NCBI GenBank assembly: GCA_038883335.1
Contig: JAVZMI010000003.1
Location: 1-64,000 of the forward strand
Source of the DNA: Candidatus Bathyarchaeia archaeon
GTDB taxonomy: Archaea > Thermoproteota > Bathyarchaeia > Hecatellales > Hecatellaceae
DNA: 64,000 nucleotides
Reading direction: 5' to 3'
Shown: positions 44,524 to 53,300 of the stretch, in pieces
Layout: each line of letters begins with the position of its first letter
Position numbering within the stretch: the first letter of the stretch is position 1
The notes under the pieces: model-generated
What the model was told of the DNA's origin: nothing
Databases searched by the model: none
The model's input: only the letters and a program-made list of their open reading frames with translations
Translations under genes and position numbers: made by a program

Positions 44524-45708
44524 GTGAAAGAGCTGGCTGAAAGGGTTAAGAGCATAGATAGACCGCTCTATCGTGCGATCAGAGACTATGCAGCGCAACT
44601 TGGATACAGTGATCTCATTTACTTGAACGTTGGAGAACCTGACTTCCCCACAGCGCCACATATAGTTAAGGTGGCTGAGGAGGCGGCTAGGGAAGGCTTT
44701 ACCCATTACACCGAGGAGAGAGGCATCTTGGAACTTAGAGAAGCTATCGCCGAAGACTTGCGCGCCAGAAAGGGCTTAGAGGTAAACCCGGAGGAGGGAG
44801 TCCTAGTGACCTCGGGAGGCGCGGAAGCGGATGCTGCAGCTCTTCTGACCCTAGTCAACCCGGGCGAAGAAGTCATAGTACCTGACCCCTGCTACACACC
44901 ATACATCTCAGCCATAAAGATTGCTGGAGGACGGCCTGTCTTCGTACCTGTCGACAAGGAGACCCTCGACTGGGACTTCCAAGCGATAGAGAGCAGGGTT
45001 GGAGAGAATACCAAAGCGATCATAGTTAACAGCCCCAGCAACCCTACTGGCGGTGTATATAGCAGGGAGGTGTTGAAAGGGATCGCCGACCTAGCCGCAG
45101 ACAAGGGGATATACATCCTCTCAGATGAGGTCTACGACGCCTTCACCTACGAAGGCGCCGAGGCTATGAGTGTCGCCCAGTTCGACCAATGTCTTGAGAG
45201 AACATTGATAGTCAACAGCTTCTCTAAAACCTACGCGATGACAGGCTGGAGGGTAGGCTACCTAGCCGCCGACCCAAAGGTTATCTCCCAGGTACTGAAG
45301 ATTCGAGGTGCCATAAACGTATGCGCCAGCTCCATATCCCAGAAGGCAGCCTTGGCCGCCCTACGGGGGCCGAGAAAGACCGTCGAAGAGATGCTGAGGG
45401 AATACCGGGATAGAAGACGATTAGTCCTCGAAGCTTTGGAAGATATGCCTAACGTGACTTGCCCAACCCCGAAGGGTGCCTTCTACGTCTTCCCGGATGT
45501 CTCAGCCCTGACGAATGACTCGTTACAGTTCACAAAGTATCTCATACAAGAGGCACACATTGTTGTGAGCCCCGGCGTGGCATTCGGAAAGGCTGGCGAA
45601 GGCCATACTAGAATCTCTTACGCCTGCGCCAGAGACAAACTGGAGACCGCCATGGAGAGGATGAAGAGGGCTGTGGAGAAATATGCCGCGAAACAGCTGA
45701 AAAATTAG
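44524..45708 (+). CDS. PLP-dependent aminotransferase (class I/II, aspartate type)
   Basis: The 394-residue enzyme transfers amino groups using pyridoxal phosphate. Motifs are IYLNVGEPDFPTAPH, VTSGGAEADAAAL, NSPSNPTGGVYSREVL, ILSDEVYDAF, the PLP Lys in NSFSKTYAMTGWRVGYL and the substrate Arg in HTRISYA. Substrate could be aspartate, aromatic or branched amino acids. GTG start without a clear Shine-Dalgarno site. Confidence 0.94.
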   Translation: MKELAERVKSIDRPLYRAIRDYAAQLGYSDLIYLNVGEPDFPTAPHIVKVAEEAAREGFTHYTEERGILELREAIAEDLRARKGLEVNPEEGVLVTSGGAEADAAALLTLVNPGEEVIVPDPCYTPYISAIKIAGGRPVFVPVDKETLDWDFQAIESRVGENTKAIIVNSPSNPTGGVYSREVLKGIADLAADKGIYILSDEVYDAFTYEGAEAMSVAQFDQCLERTLIVNSFSKTYAMTGWRVGYLAADPKVISQVLKIRGAINVCASSISQKAALAALRGPRKTVEEMLREYRDRRRLVLEALEDMPNVTCPTPKGAFYVFPDVSALTNDSLQFTKYLIQEAHIVVSPGVAFGKAGEGHTRISYACARDKLETAMERMKRAVEKYAAKQLKN

Positions 45709-45721
45709 ATGGCTGATCTGG

Positions 45722-46291
45722 TTGGAAATTCTACTTCTAGATAACAAGAGCCAGTATTCGGGCGAACTTACCGCGTGCCTCGAAGATTTAGGAGTTGAAC
45801 TAGATATTCAAAGTCTGCCTGGGGCGGCAAGTGAATGGGAACATTCTGGGGTCATCATCTCAGGTGGAGCCATACCTCATAGAGACCTCTCGGAGACTTT
45901 GAACCAGTATCAACATCTTCTCAACAACTTAACTAAACCGCTGTTGGCTATCTGCCTAGGGCTCAAGATCATGGCATACTGCTATGGAGCTAGGATCAGG
46001 AAGATGGAAACACCGGAAGTAGGACTAACCTCGATACAATTCCATAAAAGCTATCCTCTCGCACCTTCACGATCCAAGCTGATCGTCTACGAAGACCACA
46101 TATTCGAACTGTTCAGTTTACCTAACATCCTAGAGAATTATGGAAGCTCGGAACAATGCAAAATACAAGCGGTTAAACATAAGTGGAAACCGCAATTCGG
46201 GGTCCAGTTCCACCCAGAGAAGAATGGCAACAATGATGGACACCTAATCATCGAGAACTTTGTGAGGTTGTGCTATAGTGGGGGCTACTAG
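45722..46291 (+). CDS. Class I glutamine amidotransferase-like protein (GuaA-type)
   Basis: The 189-residue protein resembles the separate amidotransferase subunit of archaeal GMP synthase: ILLLDNKSQYSGEL, SGVIISGGAIP, the nucleophile in LAICLGLKIMA and the His-Glu pair in GVQFHPEKNG. The usual GHQ after the nucleophile is GLK, and the SHMD motif is replaced, so it is divergent and may supply another synthase. TTG start. It overlaps the next gene by 14 bp. Confidence 0.78.
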   Translation: MEILLLDNKSQYSGELTACLEDLGVELDIQSLPGAASEWEHSGVIISGGAIPHRDLSETLNQYQHLLNNLTKPLLAICLGLKIMAYCYGARIRKMETPEVGLTSIQFHKSYPLAPSRSKLIVYEDHIFELFSLPNILENYGSSEQCKIQAVKHKWKPQFGVQFHPEKNGNNDGHLIIENFVRLCYSGGY

Positions 46292-47072
46292 GTTGAGGGG
46301 GGGAAACCTCGTCGAGGAAGGAGACTATGTCCTACTATACCTCGACAGGAAGAGAACCTACCTAGTGAAGGCGAAGAGGGGTGAAGTCTTCCACACCCAC
46401 CGGGGATTTATTCAGTTCGACGCGTTGATAGGACAGAGCTTCGGCACACGGGTAAAGAGTAGCGCCGATGTGGAGTTCATGGTGTTGAAGCCCACTATGA
46501 ACGACTATGTTCAGAAGATTGCGCGGAGAACCCAGATAATGTACCCTAAGGATATGGCCATAATCTTGGTCAACGCCGATATTAAACCAGGCTCTCTGGT
46601 TGTAGAGGCCGGGGCTGGGAGCGGCGCGCTCACAAGCTTCTTGGCCAACCACGTAAGACCTACAGGTCGAGTGTACAGTTACGAGGTTAGAGAGGAGTTT
46701 CTAGAAGTGGCTAGGAGGAATATAGAACGCCTCGGCCTCACCGATTATGTAGAGTTAAAGTTTAAGGATATAACCCAAGGCATAGATGAGAGCGAGGTGG
46801 ATGCGGTGGTTCTCGATATGGCCACCCCTTGGTTGGCTGTGGCCCCCGCGTACAGAGCTCTGAGGGGAAGTGGACTACTCGCCTCCTTCAGCCCCACCAT
46901 AGATCAGTCGATCAAGACTGTTGAGACTATGGAGACCAGCGGTTTCACAGCCATCGAGACAGTTGAGACCTTGATGAGAAGATATCAGGTCAAGAGGGGG
47001 CAGACTCGCCCTGAGACACTTATGATCGCGCATACCGGTTACTTAACATTCGGCAGGAAGATCCTACTCTAG
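46278..47072 (+). CDS. trmI: tRNA (adenine-N1)-methyltransferase
   Basis: TrmI methylates adenosines of the T loop (m1A57/58) in archaeal tRNA. The 264-residue protein has an N-terminal beta domain, RRTQIMYPKDMAIILVNADI, the SAM motif VVEAGAGSGALTSFLA, VYSYEVREEF and AVVLDMATPW. The C terminus ETLMRRYQVKRGQTRPE is typical. GTG start inside the previous gene implies coupling. Confidence 0.94.
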   Translation: MGATRLRGGNLVEEGDYVLLYLDRKRTYLVKAKRGEVFHTHRGFIQFDALIGQSFGTRVKSSADVEFMVLKPTMNDYVQKIARRTQIMYPKDMAIILVNADIKPGSLVVEAGAGSGALTSFLANHVRPTGRVYSYEVREEFLEVARRNIERLGLTDYVELKFKDITQGIDESEVDAVVLDMATPWLAVAPAYRALRGSGLLASFSPTIDQSIKTVETMETSGFTAIETVETLMRRYQVKRGQTRPETLMIAHTGYLTFGRKILL

Positions 47073-47140
47073 AATTTAAGTCGACATTTACCTTGGAGGA
47101 GCTCCAACCCGTAGGAGTATGTAAGACCGCTCTCTCGAAA

Positions 47141-47752
47141 CTAGGTTACCTGCCCGAAGAGTATCGCGGCGACCTCTTTCCTTAAACTTCGTGAGACGGA
47201 CTCAAGCCTTGTCTCGAAGGTGTTGTCGATCTTAATTTGGCCATCTGCCGTGGATATAATGAACCCCCCGCTGGAAGGTAGTGGATCCTTTTCTAAAGTT
47301 ATTGTCACGCCCCTCGGAGTGTTCAGGCTTTTGATGACGTTCTCGTAGACTTTACGCTCCTTGCTGCTCACCTGAAGTTTTAGGTCTCCGGATCCGAAAC
47401 TTTTAATCGCCTCCTCAAGGAGGTATTTGGCACTCTTCTCAACATCTTCAGTTTTAAGATCTCTGACCCGTTTTAAGGCTTCTTTAAATACCTTATCGAT
47501 CAGCGTATTCTTCTCCTCGAGAACTGCGAGGGCTGCTTTACGCCTCGCTTCGCTCAGTTTCTTACGTTCAAGGATCTTTATCTGCTCCTGAACTCTTGCC
47601 TTTATCTCCTCGACTTTCCTTTGCGCTTCAGCCTTTGCCTTCTCGATTATGGCTGCGGCTTCTTTTTCAGCCTCTTGGATTCTCCGATTTGCCTCCTCTT
47701 GAGCGTCGGCTAGGATCTCCTCTTCAATTTTGGATAGAGCAAGTGTAGACAT
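47141..47752 (-). CDS. atpE: V/A-type ATP synthase subunit E
   Basis: Subunit E is part of the peripheral stalk of the archaeal ATP synthase. The 203-residue protein has a long N-terminal charged helix (ILADAQEEANRRIQEAEKEA) and a C-terminal globular part with SSGGFIISTADGQIKIDNTFETRLE. It starts one base into the atpH stop and forms a pair with it. The other A/V subunits are not in the window. Confidence 0.93.
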   Translation of the reverse strand: MSTLALSKIEEEILADAQEEANRRIQEAEKEAAAIIEKAKAEAQRKVEEIKARVQEQIKILERKKLSEARRKAALAVLEEKNTLIDKVFKEALKRVRDLKTEDVEKSAKYLLEEAIKSFGSGDLKLQVSSKERKVYENVIKSLNTPRGVTITLEKDPLPSSGGFIISTADGQIKIDNTFETRLESVSRSLRKEVAAILFGQVT

Positions 47753-48072
47753 TAAAGTGCGACCCCCAGTACTTCGCTCATAACCATCTTAACAGCCTTG
47801 CCCATATTTTTAGAAGACTTTTCTGAGAAGTCTGCGATAGTCTTCCTTGCCTCCTCTAATAACGCTTTTACTTTAAGATCGATATCCGCTTCTGCCTTCT
47901 TGAGAGCTGCCTCGCTTTGACGCTGTGCCTCTTCGATCAACCCTCTCTTAACAATATCAGCATCAACCTCGCCACGCTTCCTGATCTCTGCAGCCTTCAT
48001 ATCAGCTTCCTCGATTATCTTTCGAGCCTTCTCCTCAATAATCCGAATATTTTTGATAACCTCTAGAGCCAA
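47752..48072 (-). CDS. atpH: V/A-type ATP synthase subunit H (stalk)
   Basis: This 106-residue, all-helical, Ala/Lys/Glu-rich protein (IIEEADMKAAEIRKRGEV) with the heptad pattern of subunit H/G pairs with subunit E in the peripheral stalk. It is directly upstream of atpE on the same strand with a one-base overlap. In many archaea this pair begins a long operon (H-I-K-E-C-F-A-B-D); here the genes after atpE are missing. Confidence 0.86.
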   Translation of the reverse strand: MALEVIKNIRIIEEKARKIIEEADMKAAEIRKRGEVDADIVKRGLIEEAQRQSEAALKKAEADIDLKVKALLEEARKTIADFSEKSSKNMGKAVKMVMSEVLGVAL

Positions 48073-48289
48073 GTCAAGCCACCCTCTAACTACTCACCGA
48101 CCGGTTTAAGATTCTCCATGCCGCCTAAATATAAAAATTTAGGTGACCCCCAGCTTTGAAAGGGGCTTTTAGGTAACCAAACCTCACCTGCCAGCTCCGA
48201 ACATTGTAATCTTTATTGAAAGATGGTTGGCAAACAGTGATAGATGACAACTCCACTCCACATTTAATGCGCTCCAATTATGGAGAGGG

Positions 48290-49582
48290 CTAAAGGAAGT
48301 CACTAAGCAACGTTCTGCCGCCTTTAGTCTTCCTTTTTGGCGCTTTAATGAAGCCGTTTCCAAGTTCAAGCCGCCCATATACACCATCATACCCGGGGAT
48401 GACCTTTAGCTTACCTTCCCTCATCCTACTTAACAAGTCTGCAACCTTGGGGCCTACTATTCGACTTAGCTCTTCTGTGGTGGCATCTAGAAGCACGTTG
48501 TATTCGTTACCGAACTTCTCGATTAAGAGGTTATACTGATCCCAGACCCTCTGGCTTGCCGGGCTCTCAGCCCCTATGGCCGCTCCGATTATCTCGGAGA
48601 GGGGTAGGAGGTGAACATAGCCGGGTGCGCCTTTTGGTCTATAGTCAGGAGGCCTATCGGCAAGCTCCTCTACCCTTTGCTGAACACCTTTAGTCATCCG
48701 CCCCCCACAGACAGGACATCTGCCACCTTGCCGTATAGCATCCTCCGGGGGCATCGAGACATTACAGTTTCTATGACCCGTCCAGTGATATTTACCATAA
48801 GCCGGGTCTGTCTCTATTGTGAAGAGTAGCCGCTTAGGATCCTTCGATTTAATTGCTTCTACTATTTTTAGATAACTTAACTCCTCCAGCTCGAGGACTG
48901 TTGCCTCTCGACCTAGACGCCAGGGCCAAGCGCTATGGCAGTCAGAATTGGATATTATGGCTAGACGGTCGAGGGAGCTAACCCGCCAGTTCATCGGAGG
49001 ATCTGATGAGAGCCCAGTTTCTAAGGCGTGTATCCTTGAACTTTTATCTTGATAACACGCCTCGACGTTGTCGAAGCCGCTGAAGGCTCCGAAGATGCTG
49101 AACCAGGGTGTCCAAGCGTGGGCTGGAAAGATAAAATTACCGCCGGAGATGTTTAAGACTTCCTCCACTAGTTGGGGTGCCGATATGGTTAGGGTTGGTC
49201 TTCCATCATCCGTGAGGGAACCATAGTTGGAGAGAGAGTCGTTGATCTGCTCAGCAATCTCAATATTAGGGCACCAGATAACATGGTGAACCTTTCTGCC
49301 CCTTCCCTCAAACTCGAAGACTGTGGAGACTTCAGCTGTCAGTATAAAATAAACCCCTGCTTCCTCACTCTTTTTTAGTTTGTAGAGCCCGCTGTGAGGA
49401 GGGTTCTCTTCCAATGCTTCCTTTATCTCCTCCAGCCATTTTGGGTGAGTGAAATCTCCAGTACCAACCACTGTGAGACCTTTGATCTGGGCGAAGCGGG
49501 CTATAGAGCGAATGTCCATATTTTGGCTTGTAGCACGACTATACTTTGAATGTATATGTGCGTCAATAATTACTCGCATCAA
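48290..49582 (-). CDS. Endonuclease Q-like PHP-domain nuclease
   Basis: EndoQ cuts DNA 5' to deaminated bases such as uracil and hypoxanthine. The 430-residue protein has a PHP-type N terminus (IDAHIHSKYSRAT, GTGDFTHP, FILTAEVST, FIFPAHAWTPWF, ISNSDCHSAW), a Cys4 zinc site (HRNCNVSMPP and CPVCGGR) and a tail with two helix-hairpin-like segments. The last residues RTLLSDFL resemble a PCNA-interacting peptide (Q-x-x-L-x-x-F-F type), as expected for a repair nuclease. Confidence 0.9.
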   Translation of the reverse strand: MMRVIIDAHIHSKYSRATSQNMDIRSIARFAQIKGLTVVGTGDFTHPKWLEEIKEALEENPPHSGLYKLKKSEEAGVYFILTAEVSTVFEFEGRGRKVHHVIWCPNIEIAEQINDSLSNYGSLTDDGRPTLTISAPQLVEEVLNISGGNFIFPAHAWTPWFSIFGAFSGFDNVEACYQDKSSRIHALETGLSSDPPMNWRVSSLDRLAIISNSDCHSAWPWRLGREATVLELEELSYLKIVEAIKSKDPKRLLFTIETDPAYGKYHWTGHRNCNVSMPPEDAIRQGGRCPVCGGRMTKGVQQRVEELADRPPDYRPKGAPGYVHLLPLSEIIGAAIGAESPASQRVWDQYNLLIEKFGNEYNVLLDATTEELSRIVGPKVADLLSRMREGKLKVIPGYDGVYGRLELGNGFIKAPKRKTKGGRTLLSDFL

Positions 49583-49804
49583 CTACACCACTTGCGATAT
49601 AAGGGTAGGCTGAGTTTCTCCAGCTTTATTACCTCGTTGAAGCTCAAAGCATTTACATGGATATTTTTGAAACCTCTTTCTTTAACTTAAAGTTGGGCAT
49701 ATTACCTTAGAGTAGACTGCCGATTATTCTTATATGTAACCCCACCCAAAATATGGACTGGTCCTTTTATCCCTTGAGCCTACAACTCACCCGGATCTGA
49801 GAAT

Positions 49805-50638
49805 ATGCCAACACGACACTATAGGTTACCTAAGGGTATGAGATACTCTAGCATAGAGGAGCGGAGACGATTCTACCAAGAAGAATTCGCTCTAAGGCTT
49901 TTAGAAGAGAGGTTCAAGAATAGGCGAAATACAGTGTTCGCCTTGGTGATAGGGAGACACACTGGGATCTACCCGCCCAACTATGAGAAACTGAAAAACC
50001 ATACGATCATTATCGACGAGTATCAAGACCTAAGCGAAGTGAAGAATTATATACTCCAATATCTCCCCGAAAGCGTCTACTACGACCGAAACCTCTACGG
50101 CGGCGAACTAGAGAACTGCCGCAGATGCCCGAAGAGCTACCGAGACTGTTGGAAGTGTAAGGAATTCAAGGGTCAAGAGCTAGCCTTCGACCTAGATCCA
50201 GAGAACATCCACTGCCCCTACCACGGCAACATCGAAGATAGGATGAGGAAACACCAAGGCCTAAGCTTTTGCATGTACGAGTTCAAAGTTATCAGGGGCC
50301 GAACTCGCCAACTATACGAAAAGTTAGAGAGGAGGTACGGTCTAGTTGAAGTAACCTACTCAGGCAGAGGATTCCACTTAACGGTGCAAAACGAGGACGC
50401 CACGAATATGGGTTGGGCAGAGAGGAAGAGGCTTGCTAAAGAGTTCTCTGCGGAGTACCCAATTGATGAGTGGGTTACCAGCGGTGAGATGCGCCTACTC
50501 AGACTACCGTACTCGCTTCATGGGGTTGTCTCGAGGATCTGTATCCCATTAAAGGTTGACGACTTAGAAGATTTCGATCCTAGAGTGGATGGAAGATGCC
50601 TCCCCCGATTCCTTCTTAAGCAGTCTTCCCAGCCTTGA
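49805..50638 (+). CDS. Archaeo-eukaryotic primase small-subunit-like protein
   Basis: The 277-residue protein has primase hallmarks: the DxD metal motif in LAFDLDPENIHCP, SGRGFHLTV (SxH nucleotide motif) and a later RLLRLPYSLHG. A zinc-type CRRCPKSYRDCWKC cluster precedes the DxD motif, as in PriS. It could be PriS itself or a short paralog; the length is below typical PriS (about 330-350). No primase large subunit is adjacent. The last 23 bases overlap a tiny gene on the other strand. Confidence 0.82.
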   Translation: MPTRHYRLPKGMRYSSIEERRRFYQEEFALRLLEERFKNRRNTVFALVIGRHTGIYPPNYEKLKNHTIIIDEYQDLSEVKNYILQYLPESVYYDRNLYGGELENCRRCPKSYRDCWKCKEFKGQELAFDLDPENIHCPYHGNIEDRMRKHQGLSFCMYEFKVIRGRTRQLYEKLERRYGLVEVTYSGRGFHLTVQNEDATNMGWAERKRLAKEFSAEYPIDEWVTSGEMRLLRLPYSLHGVVSRICIPLKVDDLEDFDPRVDGRCLPRFLLKQSSQP

Positions 50639-50705
50639 CCTCTTTGCCCTGGTAGTAGCCTTTTTTCTTTGCTTTTTTCTTCTCTTCTGGAGTTTTACAA
50701 CACAT
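50616..50705 (-). CDS. 29-aa Cys/Lys-rich small protein
   Basis: The frame encodes 29 residues starting MCCKTPEEKKKAKKKGYYQG. GGGGGT lies seven bases before the ATG and a TTTTATATC TATA-like box about 45 bp upstream, good signals for so short a frame. It overlaps the 3' end of the primase-like gene in antisense by 23 bp. No family is recognised. Confidence 0.5.
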   Translation of the reverse strand: MCCKTPEEKKKAKKKGYYQGKEVKAGKTA

Positions 50706-50772
50706 GTAGTTACCCCCGAATTATTATTAATAATAGATGCTGCCCCCAGATATAAAACTACGCGGAGTACTT

Positions 50773-51300
50773 ATGAAGGTCAATCACTCGAGTAGTCTCC
50801 TAAAGGGTAAGGGGTCATATATTTTGGTAATCTACCTCAGACCCCCTACAAATTACGGGTTGTGCGCCTCGGCGAAAACTGTTTCCCAAAAGGTTACTAT
50901 GTCTACGTCAGCCCCGCCCTCCGTGGGGTTAAAGGCAGGGCAGCAAGATGCCTTAATCGTGTTAAGAGACTGCACTGGCATATCGACTATCTCCTAGCCT
51001 CTGAGAGGTCACGTATAGTAAGCGTCGCCATTAGAGGCGGATAGTAGGGTAGAGTGTCGAATCTCCAAGGTGGTCAGCGCAATCCTTGGTGTGAGGGTAA
51101 TCCTAAAGGGTTTCGGTTCAAGCGACTGCAACAGCTGGGTAAGTCACCTTTACTATTTCGCCTCAAAAACATCACGTAGGCTAGTAGAGGAAGTGGCAGA
51201 TTCCTGTAGAGCAGTAGGTCGAGAACCTCGCTTTCTGATTAATGCCCCAAATGTGTTATCTACCTGCGGAACTACTCTAATCTCTAAACTAGTTGCATAA
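50773..51300 (+). pseudogene. DUF123 family nuclease-like gene, two frameshifts
   Basis: Three frames each carry consecutive parts of a DUF123 (GIY-YIG-like) protein. LLKGKGSYILVIYLRPP starts the first (from ATG 50773). VVRLGENCFPKGYYVYVSPALRG and LHWHIDYLLASE lie in the second (after a slip near 50850). GFGSSDCNSWVSHLYYF lies in the third (after a slip near 51035). The catalytic-strand motif YVGSA reads YVSPA. Together they cover a full-length domain, so the gene was recently intact or the sequence has indel errors. Confidence 0.82.
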
Positions 51301-51321
51301 ACTAGGAGAGACGTTTATAAG

Positions 51322-52482
51322 TTGAAGACTTGTGACGTGACTAGGCGGAACGCCCTTTTGGTTATTATCCTGATGGGCGTAGTTAGCCTCTTTGCCGACG
51401 TCACATATGAGGGAGCCAGAGGAATCATACCGGTATATTTAACAGCAATATTGGGGGCACCAGTAGCCGTTCTAGGCATAGTGATAGGGCTCGGCGATTT
51501 TGTCGGTTATGGTTTCAGGCTTGTGTCTGGTAGACTGGCAGATGTAACCAGGGGGTATTGGGCTCTCACAATCATAGGTTATCTCTTAAACCTACTTGCA
51601 GTACCTTTGTTAGCCTTCAGTGGGAGCTGGCAGTTGGCGGCGCTACTCATTATTGTTGAGAGGCTTGGGAAGGCTGTCAGAACTCCTTCGAGAGATTTCA
51701 TAATCTCCGTAGTCTCAAAGGATTTTGGAAGAGGAAAAGCCTTCGGTATACATGAAGCTTTGGATCAAATTGGAGCGGTCGCAGGTCCGACGATCGCCTC
51801 GTTGGTGCTCTTTACCTACAACCAGTACAGTATGGCGTTCCTCTTATTCAGCATACCTGCTGCACTCGCCATATTGACGCTTTCTGCAGCATACAGCTTC
51901 TACAAGAGACAAGAAATCCCGTCGAGAAGAGGGGATGAAGCGAGGCGCACTGGTCTGTATAGAGCATACTGGGTCTATACAGCCTCAATAACGCTGAGTA
52001 CCGCTGGCTTCATGAGTATAGCTTTCATCTTATATAGATCGCATGGGGTATTTCCAGACTGGTTCATCCCCATCATATTCCTCTTGGCTCAGGCGGTAGA
52101 CGCGCTAAGCGGATTATTATTTGGGGTTCTCTATGACAGGTATGGGTTGAAGATTGTAAGCTTAGCCTTTCCCACAGCAGCCTTAGTTCCAATAGTGGCT
52201 CTAAATGTAACACCACAAACGCTATTGATCTCGGCTTCGCTCTTCGGTATAGTATTAGGCGCTCAAGAAACAGTACAAAGGGCAGCTGTAGCCGATCTGG
52301 TAGATGCCGAGATGAGAGGGACGGCTTATGGAATCTTTAATGCACTATTCGGTCTAGCTTGGTTCATTGGCGGGGTTGTTGTCGGGATACTTTATGAGGT
52401 GGATTTCAAGCTCATAATCGCTTACTCAACCTTTCTTCAGGTCGGAGCTACAATTTTGATGAGCAAGCTAATCTGGAAGTAG
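51322..52482 (+). CDS. Major facilitator superfamily transporter
   Basis: The 386-residue protein has twelve hydrophobic segments in two halves and the MFS loop GRLADVTRG between segments two and three, plus LGKAVRTPSRDFIIS in the central part. The second copy of the loop is DRYGLKI. Substrate unknown. A TTTATAAG box ends only two bases before the TTG start, so the true start may be GTG 51337 or ATG 51373 on a leaderless transcript. Confidence 0.92.
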   Translation: MKTCDVTRRNALLVIILMGVVSLFADVTYEGARGIIPVYLTAILGAPVAVLGIVIGLGDFVGYGFRLVSGRLADVTRGYWALTIIGYLLNLLAVPLLAFSGSWQLAALLIIVERLGKAVRTPSRDFIISVVSKDFGRGKAFGIHEALDQIGAVAGPTIASLVLFTYNQYSMAFLLFSIPAALAILTLSAAYSFYKRQEIPSRRGDEARRTGLYRAYWVYTASITLSTAGFMSIAFILYRSHGVFPDWFIPIIFLLAQAVDALSGLLFGVLYDRYGLKIVSLAFPTAALVPIVALNVTPQTLLISASLFGIVLGAQETVQRAAVADLVDAEMRGTAYGIFNALFGLAWFIGGVVVGILYEVDFKLIIAYSTFLQVGATILMSKLIWK

Positions 52483-52608
52483 AGCGAACACAGCCACCGA
52501 GAACTTTAATTGGAACTCTCTTTGTGTAATGTGAACTTTTTGTATCTGAACATTAATGGCGAAAAGTCTGGTCGCTTCAAAAGTCGAAAATGCTGAGTTC
52601 AGGTTGGG

Positions 52609-52785
52609 TTATATGATCTCGTATGTGAGGACGAACTTTATATCCCCACCACTGTGGAAGATTTTTCCGCAGAATGGGCATGTGAGGGGGAAGTTAAGGG
52701 GCACAGGGGCTATGCCTCGCTTACCTGAGCAGTAGATAAAACCTTCCCTGTCGACGTAACTCGCTACTTTTAATACGTGCCTCAA
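52609..52785 (-). CDS. 58-aa Cys-rich small protein
   Basis: This small frame reads RHVLKVASYVDREGFIYC, then GIAPVPLNFPLTCPFCGKIF, an incomplete zinc-ribbon pattern with Cys19, Cys36 and Cys39. TTG start; no canonical ATG is available before the upstream stop. Conserved-looking composition suggests a real gene, though no family is recognised. Confidence 0.5.
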   Translation of the reverse strand: MRHVLKVASYVDREGFIYCSGKRGIAPVPLNFPLTCPFCGKIFHSGGDIKFVLTYEII

Positions 52786-52946
52786 ATCTATCCCTCTACT
52801 AACATATTTTGATGCCTTGAATTATCCTCGAGTGAACCAGTAGGGCAGTTACCGATAGATTAAATAACATGGATGTGTATCTAAATTTTCACTACCATCC
52901 CCAAACAAGCACTTTAACTTTTATATACACTGATGGAGGCTCCGAT

Positions 52947-53231
52947 TTGGAACCTAAAAAATGTTCTCCGAGGTGTGAATCTTTTAGATGTAGCCAAAAA
53001 GCTATGCAGTGGAAAGGTAGGGAAGTTTACTGTAAATATGCGGATGACCTCTGTGATGGAGCTACCTGCAAGTATGCAATTTGTGTCAGAAATCGGCTGC
53101 TAACTAACGGTCTCTGCGGTTTGACTGTCAAGAAGGTCACTAGAATAGAGGAGACCCCGCCGGAGGAGGGGTTGAGCTTAAAGATTAGAGGGAAACTTCA
53201 GCAGAGGCTTGAAGAGAGAGAACTCTACTGA
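52947..53231 (+). CDS. Cys-rich small protein of unknown function
   Basis: The 94-residue product has seven Cys in its first half (KKCSPRCESFRC, YCKYADDLCDGATCKYAICV), suggesting a zinc or iron-sulfur site. TTG 52947 is supported by GGAGG seven bases upstream; the longer frame from ATG 52869 overlaps the TTTATATAC promoter element at 52919-52927. No family is recognised. It precedes a ribosome-biogenesis cluster and may belong to it. Confidence 0.65.
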   Translation: MEPKKCSPRCESFRCSQKAMQWKGREVYCKYADDLCDGATCKYAICVRNRLLTNGLCGLTVKKVTRIEETPPEEGLSLKIRGKLQQRLEERELY

Positions 53232-53300
53232 AGCTTTAGTAGTTCGCAGAGATAGACTTATTGCAAGGGCTGTTGACGTCCAACAGATACCTGAAGGACT

